From contig CABRHR010000064.1 of the NCBI GenBank assembly GCA_902470835.1, positions 1 to 11,444 of the forward strand: a stretch of DNA of 11,444 bases, in the 5' to 3' direction. Source of the stretch: an uncultured Collinsella sp. GTDB taxonomy: Bacteria > Actinomycetota > Coriobacteriia > Coriobacteriales > Coriobacteriaceae. The notes under the pieces are model-generated. The model was not told the DNA's origin and made no database searches. It saw only the letters and a list, made by a program, of their open reading frames with translations. The stretch's first letter is position 1; every line of letters starts with the position of its first letter. This document shows, piece after piece, positions 1-5,522 of this stretch. Both the position numbers and the translations under genes were made by a program.

Positions 1-727
1 GCATAGGCACGCTCATGTACAGGAACCAGTCGACGAAGGACGGGCTCATGCCGCCGGCCTCGGCGCTGTACTGCGCAACGAGCGGGTTGAGCGTGGAGTC
101 GCCCGTCAGGAAGAACATGGAACCCGGGGCGGCAGCGGCAAACACGAGGAAGCCGAGCTTGCCCTTGTCGTCGTCACCGTAGCCGGCGGACTCGGCGATG
201 ACCGAGACGACGGCCAGGATGAGGAAGGCGCGGGGGAACGGGTGCGGGATCAGCAGCGACAGCACAAAGGTGAGCGCGAAGATCGAGATGATGAGCGACT
301 TGGCGTCGCGCACGAACTTGAGCATGAACGCGTAGGCGATGCGCTCGCCCAGGCCCGACTCCTTAACCGCGCTGGCGATGAGGTAGGCGCCGATGACGAG
401 CCACATGGTGGCCTTGGTCCACGAGCTAAACGTGGAGGCGACCGTCGCCGAAATGCTCGCGGCGCCTGTGTCGTCCACGCACACCTTGAACAGGACGAGC
501 AGTGCGCAGTAGAGCAGGCCCACAAAGCCCGGCTGTGCCACGCCACATGCCCAGAACACCACCGTGGCGAGCGTCAGCGCCAGACAGGTCTGACCGCCGA
601 CCGTGAGCTCGACCGTCGAACTCAGCTCCGCCAAAGGAAGAAACTTCACCAGCAAAAAGACAACGATACCCAGCACAAAGCCAATTTCGCGCTTGGTGAT
701 CTTAAACGCCTTCTTTTCCGCTTCCAT
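1..727 (-). CDS. DASS/SLC13-family-like anion permease, 5' part (runs off the left edge)
   Basis: I translated this gene by hand from the minus strand. It opens at ATG 727 and stays open for 242 codons to the window edge, so its C-terminus is missing. A purine-rich ribosome site (AAAGGTGGGG) lies just upstream. After a basic N-terminus (MEAEKKAFKITKRE) come several hydrophobic segments, about residues 15-31, 45-62, 66-82, 105-120, 143-160 and 190-207. Residues 205-216 (FFLTGDSTLNPL) resemble the conserved TGxxxNPL segment of divalent-anion:sodium symporters such as CitT and YbhI. Full members have about 470-500 residues. Family knowledge suggests import or exchange of dicarboxylates or related anions across the cytoplasmic membrane; the substrate cannot be read here. 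Where the family usually has an SNT sodium/substrate motif, this protein has IPHPFPRAF (160-168), so it is divergent. Another ion-transporter-superfamily permease is the alternative. Confidence 0.75.
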   Translation of the reverse strand, partial: MEAEKKAFKITKREIGFVLGIVVFLLVKFLPLAELSSTVELTVGGQTCLALTLATVVFWACGVAQPGFVGLLYCALLVLFKVCVDDTGAASISATVASTFSSWTKATMWLVIGAYLIASAVKESGLGERIAYAFMLKFVRDAKSLIISIFALTFVLSLLIPHPFPRAFLILAVVSVIAESAGYGDDDKGKLGFLVFAAAAPGSMFFLTGDSTLNPLVAQYSAEAGGMSPSFVDWFLYMSVPM

Positions 728-764
728 CTCCCCACCTTTCTTGTTGGGGGCGCTCCGGACTCAC

Positions 765-779
765 AGCGGCCTTGCCGCT
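765..779. repeat. Short perfect hairpin in the permease leader
   Basis: AGCGGC (765-770), a 3-nt spacer and GCCGCT (774-779) form a perfect 6-bp inverted repeat. On the minus strand it follows the T-run of the terminator at 780-810 directly and precedes the permease ribosome site. Its role is unknown; it could stabilise the 5' end of the permease message. Confidence 0.5.
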
Positions 780-810
780 AAAAAGGGGCGCCCGTTATTG
801 GACACCCCTT
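780..810 (-). terminator. Rho-independent terminator, minus strand
   Basis: On the minus strand GGGGTGTCC (808-800), a 6-nt loop AATAAC and GGGCGCCCC (793-785) form a 9-bp stem with two G-U pairs, followed by five T (784-780). Two flanking A residues (810-809) can pair with the first two T. It lies between the Nudix gene stop (991) and the permease start (727). It either ends the Nudix transcript or sits in the permease leader as an attenuator. Confidence 0.75.
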
Positions 811-818
811 ACGTTGCG

Positions 819-837
819 CTGTGTTGTGACAATACAG
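819..837. promoter_or_regulatory. 19-bp near-palindrome, copy 1 (candidate operator)
   Basis: CTGTGTTGTGACAATACAG has 8-bp arms with one mismatch around a 3-bp centre. It matches the element at 1981-1999 at 16 of 19 positions, and both copies are followed by (T/G)CAAGCG on the plus strand. It sits 92 bp upstream of the permease ATG, on the far side of the terminator at 780-810. A transcription-factor site is the most likely reading. I could not find a convincing -35/-10 pair here. Confidence 0.5.
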
Positions 838-879
838 TCAAGCGAGATTTTTTGGATGGGAAGCGATTCCCTGGACAGA

Positions 880-944
880 AAACCGTCCCAACATTCGACG
901 GTTTTCCTCGATTTCGAGATTTTCATCGAATGTTGGGACGGTTT
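880..944. repeat. 19-bp perfect inverted repeat, REP-like element
   Basis: Bases 880-898 and 926-944 are exact reverse complements over 19 bp, separated by 27 bp. The spacer holds a further small palindrome, CTCGA-TT-TCGAG (907-918). The left arm can also pair locally: AAAACCGTC (879-887) with GACGGTTTT (897-905), so two mutually exclusive hairpins exist. No T-run follows on either strand, so it is not a classical terminator. It looks like a dispersed palindromic intergenic element. Confidence 0.65.
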
Positions 945-965
945 GGGCAGCCGGTCAACCGTGCC

Positions 966-996
966 ATGTGACAAAGGAACAGTCCCTTTGTCACAT
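966..996. repeat. 12-bp perfect inverted repeat overlapping the Nudix stop codon
   Basis: ATGTGACAAAGG (966-977) and CCTTTGTCACAT (985-996) are exact reverse complements around a 7-nt loop. The Nudix gene's TGA stop (993-991) lies inside the right arm, so the gene's last codons are part of the repeat. The 12-mer ATGTGACAAAGG recurs at 2011-2022, upstream of the same gene. Confidence 0.65.
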
Positions 997-1938
997 CGCA
1001 AGGACCGCGCGGATGGTTGGGTCGCTGAGGGCCTCGCGGAGCCAGGGGGCTAGCTGCTCGGGATGACCTTGCAGGTAGCCATCGAGCTCGGAGGGCGCCA
1101 CGCGGCGTACTTCCGAGATTTCCTCTTGGTTGATATGTAGCTCGCCCGGCTCGACGCGAGCCAGATAGACCTCGCACCATTCGCACTCGCAGCGGCCGTC
1201 GCCGTGATCCTCGCGGTACACCACGTGCCCCAGGTGCTTGAGCTCGCCGGGCTCGCGCGTGATGCCAAGCTCTTCGTTGATGCGACGCGCCGTCGCAGCG
1301 GCGACGTCCTCCCCCGGGAGCGGATGGCCGGCGCAGCTATCGGCCAGCACCCCACCCCACAGGCGCTTGAGCGGACTGTGGCGGCAGAGCAGCAGACGAG
1401 TGTCTTCGCCCTGGCCCTCGACCAGAAGCGTCAGGAATGCTTGGTGCAGAATGCCCTCGCCGGTATGGGCTTTGATGCGATCGACAGGAGTGAGCACCTC
1501 GCCGGTCGCGGCATCGACCGCCACGACCTCGGCGCCCGCACCGCCCTCGTCCCAGCCGGCACGCAATATGCGGGCTGCGGTTTCTTCGAGCGCGGCGATG
1601 AGCTCCTTGGTGGTGTTGAGCACGCGCTGCAGATCGTCCTTGCTCGCCTGCTCAACATGAAAACCCGTGCTTGCGGTCACCGGCACGCCAAAACGCGTGG
1701 CCAGTGCCGCTGCAATGTCGTGCGCCGGGATCTCGTCGCGATGGCACGGAACGGCCAAGATGCTCACGGTCGCCGTGCGTCCGGGCTCGGGACGCGGAAT
1801 GGCCTGCGCCGTGGCGCCCAGATGTGCGAACTCCGGCGAGCAGGCGTACACCACCATGCCTCGCGGCGTCACCGTCAACTGGGCCTCGAGCGTAAACTTG
1901 CCCTCGTCCACTGCAACCTTTGTCGTGTGCATACCCAT
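991..1938 (-). CDS. LpdD-like domain fused to an IDI-like Nudix domain
   Basis: 315 residues from ATG 1938, chosen because AGGAGA lies 4-5 nt upstream; the frame extends to 2019, but that extra part covers the promoter. Residues 1-125 resemble the small LpdD/prenyl-flavin chaperone-like family (FAHLGATAQAIPRP, TVSILAVPCHRDEIPAHDIA, STGFHVEQASKDDL); this assignment is from memory of the family pattern. Residues 150-300 resemble type 1 isopentenyl-diphosphate isomerase. All five metal-ligand positions of E. coli Idi appear kept: His158 and His165 (7 apart, as H25/H32), His205 (SCAGHP), and Glu251 and Glu253 (ECEWCEV). The Nudix box reads GHPLPGE...RRINEELGI (204-226). The position of the catalytic cysteine (Idi Cys67) is Ala203, with a Cys one residue earlier (202). 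Isomerase or pyrophosphohydrolase activity is therefore uncertain. A plain Nudix hydrolase is the main alternative. Confidence 0.8.
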   Translation of the reverse strand: MGMHTTKVAVDEGKFTLEAQLTVTPRGMVVYACSPEFAHLGATAQAIPRPEPGRTATVSILAVPCHRDEIPAHDIAAALATRFGVPVTASTGFHVEQASKDDLQRVLNTTKELIAALEETAARILRAGWDEGGAGAEVVAVDAATGEVLTPVDRIKAHTGEGILHQAFLTLLVEGQGEDTRLLLCRHSPLKRLWGGVLADSCAGHPLPGEDVAAATARRINEELGITREPGELKHLGHVVYREDHGDGRCECEWCEVYLARVEPGELHINQEEISEVRRVAPSELDGYLQGHPEQLAPWLREALSDPTIRAVLAM

Positions 1939-1980
1939 GGGATCTCCTGTCGCCCGCGGTTTACTCGAGACCATCTTCGC

Positions 1981-1999
1981 CTGTATTGCGACTATACAG
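1981..1999. promoter_or_regulatory. 19-bp near-palindrome, copy 2 (operator over the Nudix promoter)
   Basis: CTGTATTGCGACTATACAG has 8-bp arms with one mismatch around a 3-bp centre. A perfect reading is GCCTGTAT (1979-1986) with ATACAGGC (1994-2001). It covers the -10 box of the minus-strand Nudix promoter (1991-1996), the usual position for a repressor site. It lies 86 bp before the MFS start, so it could affect both divergent genes. Confidence 0.55.
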
Positions 2000-2019
2000 G
2001 CAAGCGCAGAATGTGACAA
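1991..2019 (-). promoter_or_regulatory. Sigma-70-type promoter for the Nudix gene
   Basis: On the minus strand the -35 is TTGTCA (2019-2014, 5 of 6 to consensus). A 17-bp spacer leads to -10 TATAGT (1996-1991, 5 of 6). The predicted transcript starts near 1984, leaving a leader of about 45 nt that contains the AGGAGA ribosome site. Confidence 0.6.
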
Positions 2020-2050
2020 AGGCGCTGCTTCTTGTCGTATTCTGCTAGAG

Positions 2051-2079
2051 TTGCAGAGACTGAATCTAGCTCATATAAC
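2051..2079 (+). promoter_or_regulatory. Promoter for the MFS gene, predicting a leaderless mRNA
   Basis: The -35 is TTGCAG (2051-2056, weak), the spacer is 17 bp, and the -10 is TATAAC (2074-2079, 5 of 6). The usual start distance puts +1 at about 2085-2086, on or next to the A of the ATG at 2085. No Shine-Dalgarno-like sequence precedes that ATG. Confidence 0.5.
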
Positions 2080-2084
2080 GCAAC

Positions 2085-3350
2085 ATGGGAGCAACTGCCT
2101 TGACCACCGCAACCTCGTCCACAACAGCATCAACCGCTGCCGCCCTTTCCCCCGCTCGCACCAACCTTTGCCTGGCGCTGCTCGTGTTGTTGGGCTTTTC
2201 GCTCGGCTGCTCGGAGTTCGTGGTTATCGGCATCGAGAGCGACCTGGCGACGGAACTCGGCATCTCACTTGCCACCGCAGGCCAGCTCATCAGCGTGTTC
2301 GCGCTCGTCTACGCCATCGCGACGCCGGTGCTTGCGCTCAGCACGGGACGCTTCCGCCGCTACCAGCTGCTCGTGTGCTACAGCATTGTCTTTGTGCTCG
2401 GCAATCTTGTCATGGCGTTGGCGCCCAACTTCCAAGTGCTGTTTGCCTCGCGCATCATCTTGGGCTCCGTCTCGGGCGCACTGCTCGCCGTAGGCGTGAC
2501 GTATATCCCCGAGCTGCTGTCTCCGCAGCAGACCTCGCTCGCCATCTCGGTGGTGTACGGCGCTTTCTCCGTGGCGATGGTCTTTGTGACCTCGATCGGC
2601 AAGTTTGTGGCCGATACGCTCGACTGGCACGTTGCCATGTACGGTACGCTCGCCTTCGCCGTTCTGATCTGTACTGCGCTCGTGGCGTTTATGCCGCGTG
2701 CCGGACAGACCGATGAGCCTGCCACATTCCGCGAGCAGGCGGGGCTTCTGCGCGAGCCGAGCATTATCACCGGCATGCTCATCTTTTTGTTTGGCGTGGG
2801 GTCGGTCTACGTGTTTTACGGCTACGTGACGCCCTATCTGGAGCAGGTGTTGGGCATGGGCACCGTCCAGGCAAGCACTACACTCATGGCCTACGGCGTG
2901 TTTTGCCTGATCTCGAACATCTTGGGCGGATGGATCGACGCGCGTTTTGGCATGAAGGCGCTGCTCGTGACGTTTGTGCTCCAGGCCGCGGCTCTGTTTG
3001 GGCTGTTTGCCGTTGGCGGCACCATGCCCCTCGCGCTTGCCTTTGTCTTTAGCTTGGCGATGCTCATGTACCTGTTCTCGGTCTCGTGCATCACGCACTT
3101 TATGGACGTGGCCCGCAGCCGCCACCCCAAATCGATGGTGCTCGCAAGCTCGGTGGAGCCCATGGCGTTTAACGTTGGCATCTCGTTTGGCACCGCGGTG
3201 GGCGGCGCCGTGGTAAGCGGCATTGGCATTGCCTACGTGGGCGCGGTTGGCGCCGCGTTCTCGCTCGTAGCCTGGGTGCTCACGCTGGTGACGATCAAGC
3301 TGGCACGCTGGGAGCGCAAGCGGGCAGCACAATCTTCGATGCAGGCATAG
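2085..3350 (+). CDS. Major facilitator superfamily exporter, DHA1 (AraJ/YdhP-like) type
   Basis: 421 residues, the usual MFS length, with about 12 hydrophobic helices. After a Thr/Ala/Ser-rich cytoplasmic head (1-26) comes the helix-1 signature of the AraJ/PbuE drug:proton antiporter branch (GCSEFVVIGIESDL, about 41-54). The loop between helices 2 and 3 carries the motif-A remnant STGRFRR (86-92). Family knowledge points to proton-driven efflux of small molecules such as sugars, purines, arabinose or drugs at the cytoplasmic membrane; the substrate cannot be told. ATG 2085 is the only sensible start and lacks a ribosome site, in keeping with the leaderless promoter. The gene is divergent from the Nudix gene, with an operator-like palindrome between them, so shared control is possible. 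No clear terminator follows it. Confidence 0.9.
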   Translation: MGATALTTATSSTTASTAAALSPARTNLCLALLVLLGFSLGCSEFVVIGIESDLATELGISLATAGQLISVFALVYAIATPVLALSTGRFRRYQLLVCYSIVFVLGNLVMALAPNFQVLFASRIILGSVSGALLAVGVTYIPELLSPQQTSLAISVVYGAFSVAMVFVTSIGKFVADTLDWHVAMYGTLAFAVLICTALVAFMPRAGQTDEPATFREQAGLLREPSIITGMLIFLFGVGSVYVFYGYVTPYLEQVLGMGTVQASTTLMAYGVFCLISNILGGWIDARFGMKALLVTFVLQAAALFGLFAVGGTMPLALAFVFSLAMLMYLFSVSCITHFMDVARSRHPKSMVLASSVEPMAFNVGISFGTAVGGAVVSGIGIAYVGAVGAAFSLVAWVLTLVTIKLARWERKRAAQSSMQA

Positions 3351-3436
3351 GGGTGGGATCGAGGCAGGCGCAAGTACAGCTCAGCGCGGCGGGCGTCCGA
3401 TGAAAACCACACCATACGAGCAGTGTTTATCCGCCC

Positions 3437-3562
3437 GCGGCTCCAGCGGTTCAATTTCGTGTACTTGAAATACACGTTTTTCCACGATTTCGTGTATTTC
3501 AAGTACACGAAATCGTACTAAACTATGTACTTGAAGTACACGAAATTGGAAAGGCGGCTCCA
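3437..3562. repeat. 9-bp direct repeats bracketing the triple palindrome
   Basis: GCGGCTCCA occurs at 3437-3445 and again at 3554-3562, where it ends on the A of the ATPase start codon. The repeats bracket the dyad-symmetric block 3452-3548, with gaps of 6 and 5 bp. This may be a target-site duplication around a small inserted element, or chance. The rest of 3351-3436 shows nothing recognisable. Confidence 0.3.
3452..3548. promoter_or_regulatory. Array of three phased palindromes forming one 97-bp dyad
   Basis: Copy 1 (3458-3476, CGTGTACTTGAAATACACG) has one mismatch. Copy 2 (3485-3515) has 15-bp arms around C3500 with one mismatch. Copy 3 (3526-3540, TGTACTTGAAGTACA) is perfect. The centres are 3467, 3500 and 3533, exactly 33 bp apart. 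The outermost 15 bp (3452-3466 and 3534-3548) are perfect reverse complements, so the whole block is symmetric about 3500. The array ends 13 bp before the ATPase start codon, which suggests a multi-operator control region. No confident -35/-10 pair could be assigned within it. Confidence 0.7.
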
Positions 3563-4932
3563 TGCGCAGATCAATCGAATCCGTCATCGAATCATGGGCG
3601 ACAGAGGACGCGTCGCGCCCCCTCCTCATCCGTGGTGCGCGACGCGTGGGCAAAACGTACGCTGCCGAGGAAATCGGCAGACGAATCGCCGGCGATGCAT
3701 TTGTCAAACTCGACTTTCAGACCGATCTTGAGCTGATTGCCCCACTGTTCGACTGCCCCACCGACGACGTAGACACCATCGTGGCACGAATCTCAGACTA
3801 TAAGCGCACCCCCATTCGCAAGGAAACCGCATTCATCCTGTTTGACGAGGTGCAGCTCTGCGAACGCGCGCTCAACTCGCTTCGCTTTTTCTCGGGTTCG
3901 GGCTGGCGCATATGCGCGACCGGCAGCCAGCTCGGCGTCGCCACGCGCAAGCGCAAGTTGCCTTTTCCCAGCGGCGTCCGTCAAGAGACCATGCATCCTA
4001 TGTCGTTCGAGGAGTTTCTCTGGGCGCTCGGTGAGGAGCAGATGGCGGATGCCATTCGCGCCCACGCCGGCACGCTTGAGGCCTACGTCGCGCATCAAGC
4101 CACGCTCAGCCTGTTTCATCGATACCAGATCGTGGGCGGCATGCCCGCCGCCGTCAACGCATATCGCAAGACACTATCCATCGAAGACGCGCGCGTCGAG
4201 CAGCGCGAAATCGACGAGACCTACACCGCCGATATGACCGACCCCGAAAACGGGATCAGCGGCGTGGCAGCGCGCAAGGTCTGGCGCTCCATTCCATCCC
4301 AGCTGCTACGATCCTCAACCAAGAAATTCAAGTACTCCGAGGTCGAACGCGGAGGCCGACGCGCAAAGCTCATCGAGCCACTCGACTGGCTCGAGGGCGC
4401 CGGCATCATATCGGTCAACAACCTGACCGAAGGCATCGAACCTCCCCTCGTCCCCTTCGACGACGAAGACGGGAGCTTCTTTAAAGTCTATCTTCTCGAT
4501 ACGGGCCTCATGTTCTACAAACTCGGTATCAACCCGCGACTCTGGCTCGACCTCAAAGAGGATTCCGCCATTGCGCTGTCTTCCGACTTTCGAGGTGCCT
4601 TGGCGGAGAACTCGGTCATGCAGGCATTTTCGGGCAATGGTTTGCGGACGTATTACTGGATGCCACCGTCGTCTTGGAAGACGAACGGCGAGCTCGATTT
4701 TCTACTTCAGACCGACCGTATGGAGATCGTTCCCGTCGAGGTAAAATCCGCACGCAACGTGCGCGCGAGAACCCTCGGGTCGTTTATGGAAAAAGCCCGG
4801 TCGCCGTATGCCTACATATTGTCCGAGAACAATTTTGCCCGCAGCGAAACCGATGACGGACGCGAGCTGCGCCACCTCCCCTTGTACGCAGCGGGCTTTA
4901 TCGGAGCAAACTGTCTCAAGGCCAGTCTGTAA
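3562..4932 (+). CDS. AAA+ ATPase with DUF4143 C-terminal domain
   Basis: 456 residues, typical of AAA_14/DUF4143 proteins. Walker A is GARRVGKT (25-32) and Walker B is FILFDEVQL (91-99), with acidic pair D95-E96. A sensor-1-like CATGSQLG spans 118-125. Family landmarks are MSFEEFLWALGE (147-158) and VGGMPAAV. The C-terminal half has DUF4143 features: FKVYLLDTGLM, FRGALAENSVMQAF, and a PD-(D/E)xK-like pattern with D379 in GELDF and E393-V-K395 in VEVKS. The start fits GGAAAGG (3548-3554) 7 nt before the ATG. The cellular role of this family is not settled; it is a common accessory gene, and its nuclease-like fold and patchy distribution invite a defence or mobile-element role, which is inference. 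Codon use looks slightly more A-rich than the ABC genes. It is followed 33 bp later by the phosphatase gene. Confidence 0.92.
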   Translation: MRRSIESVIESWATEDASRPLLIRGARRVGKTYAAEEIGRRIAGDAFVKLDFQTDLELIAPLFDCPTDDVDTIVARISDYKRTPIRKETAFILFDEVQLCERALNSLRFFSGSGWRICATGSQLGVATRKRKLPFPSGVRQETMHPMSFEEFLWALGEEQMADAIRAHAGTLEAYVAHQATLSLFHRYQIVGGMPAAVNAYRKTLSIEDARVEQREIDETYTADMTDPENGISGVAARKVWRSIPSQLLRSSTKKFKYSEVERGGRRAKLIEPLDWLEGAGIISVNNLTEGIEPPLVPFDDEDGSFFKVYLLDTGLMFYKLGINPRLWLDLKEDSAIALSSDFRGALAENSVMQAFSGNGLRTYYWMPPSSWKTNGELDFLLQTDRMEIVPVEVKSARNVRARTLGSFMEKARSPYAYILSENNFARSETDDGRELRHLPLYAAGFIGANCLKASL

Positions 4933-4965
4933 GCCCCGCGCAACCGCCCTGAAAGGAAACCGCTC

Positions 4966-5412
4966 ATGCAACGCATTCTGTTTATTTGCCACGGGAATAT
5001 CTGTCGCTCGACGATGGCTGAGTCGGTGTTTACCGAACTGGTGCGCCGTGCCGGGCGCGAGGCAGAGTTCGTCATTGATTCCGCCGCGACCTCGACCGAG
5101 GAGATTGGCAACCCTCCGCATCATGGCACCGTCGCCAAGCTGCGCGAGGTCGGGATTCCCGTCGTTGCCCACCGCGCGCGCCAGGTGCGTCGCGCGGAGT
5201 ATGGCGACTGGGACCACATTGTCTATATGGATGCCGAGAACGCGCGCGGTCTTTGTCGCATTTTTGGCGATGACCCCGACGGCAAGATTTCGCGCCTGCT
5301 CGATTGGACCGATCGACCCGGCGATGTGGCCGACCCGTGGTATACCGGCAACTTCGACGCCACGTACCGCGACGTGCTCGCCGGGTGCACCGCTATGCTC
5401 GAGCAGCTTTAG
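4966..5412 (+). CDS. Low-molecular-weight protein-tyrosine phosphatase
   Basis: 148 residues, the normal size of this cytosolic family. The phosphate-binding loop C8-HGNIC-R14-S15 stands at the N-terminus as expected for CX5R(S), and the catalytic acid is Asp123 in DPWYTG (123-128). The enzyme forms a phosphocysteine at Cys8 and hydrolyses phosphotyrosine on proteins or small phosphoesters. The start is supported by GAAAGGAAA (4951-4959) about 8 nt upstream. It follows the DUF4143 ATPase by 33 bp on the same strand, so it may be co-transcribed, but no known pathway joins the two. The gene downstream is convergent. The 110-bp convergent gap (5413-5522) shows no clear terminator. No protein-tyrosine kinase or capsule gene is nearby to suggest a partner. 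Confidence 0.93.
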   Translation: MQRILFICHGNICRSTMAESVFTELVRRAGREAEFVIDSAATSTEEIGNPPHHGTVAKLREVGIPVVAHRARQVRRAEYGDWDHIVYMDAENARGLCRIFGDDPDGKISRLLDWTDRPGDVADPWYTGNFDATYRDVLAGCTAMLEQL

Positions 5413-5522
5413 GATGCTGCAGGCGAAGCCGGGAGCCTTGCTGGACAGTTAGTTCAGAGCGCCGAAGGATCCGTCCGATACACGCCATTCCGATACGCGA
5501 CACAGCGAATTCGACCGGCTGC

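Noticed and set aside
242..781. Plus-strand open frame (179 codons) opposite the permease
   Set aside because: Its product is charged low-complexity sequence; the minus strand encodes a coherent membrane protein with a ribosome site.
819..841. TTGACT (minus strand, 841-836) as the -35 of a permease promoter
   Set aside because: At 16-18 bp downstream there is only CGCAAC-like sequence, not a -10 box, so I did not annotate a promoter.
1204..2016. Plus-strand open frame (270 codons) opposite the Nudix gene
   Set aside because: The opposite strand carries the IDI/Nudix motifs; this frame has no recognisable features or ribosome site.
1939..2019. Upstream start for the Nudix gene
   Set aside because: The extension covers the promoter -10 and the palindrome, while ATG 1938 has a ribosome site at the right distance.
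2265..3332. Long minus-strand open frame (355 codons) opposite the MFS gene
   Set aside because: Its product is His/Arg/Glu-rich low-complexity sequence with no family features; it mirrors the GC-rich codons of the MFS gene.
3458..3540. The three palindromes read as a short CRISPR array
   Set aside because: Units are themselves palindromic, the intervals between them are only about 8-10 bp, and no cas gene is present.
5413..5522. Possible bidirectional terminator between the convergent phosphatase and TIGR04076 genes
   Set aside because: No stem with a following T-run could be found on either strand.
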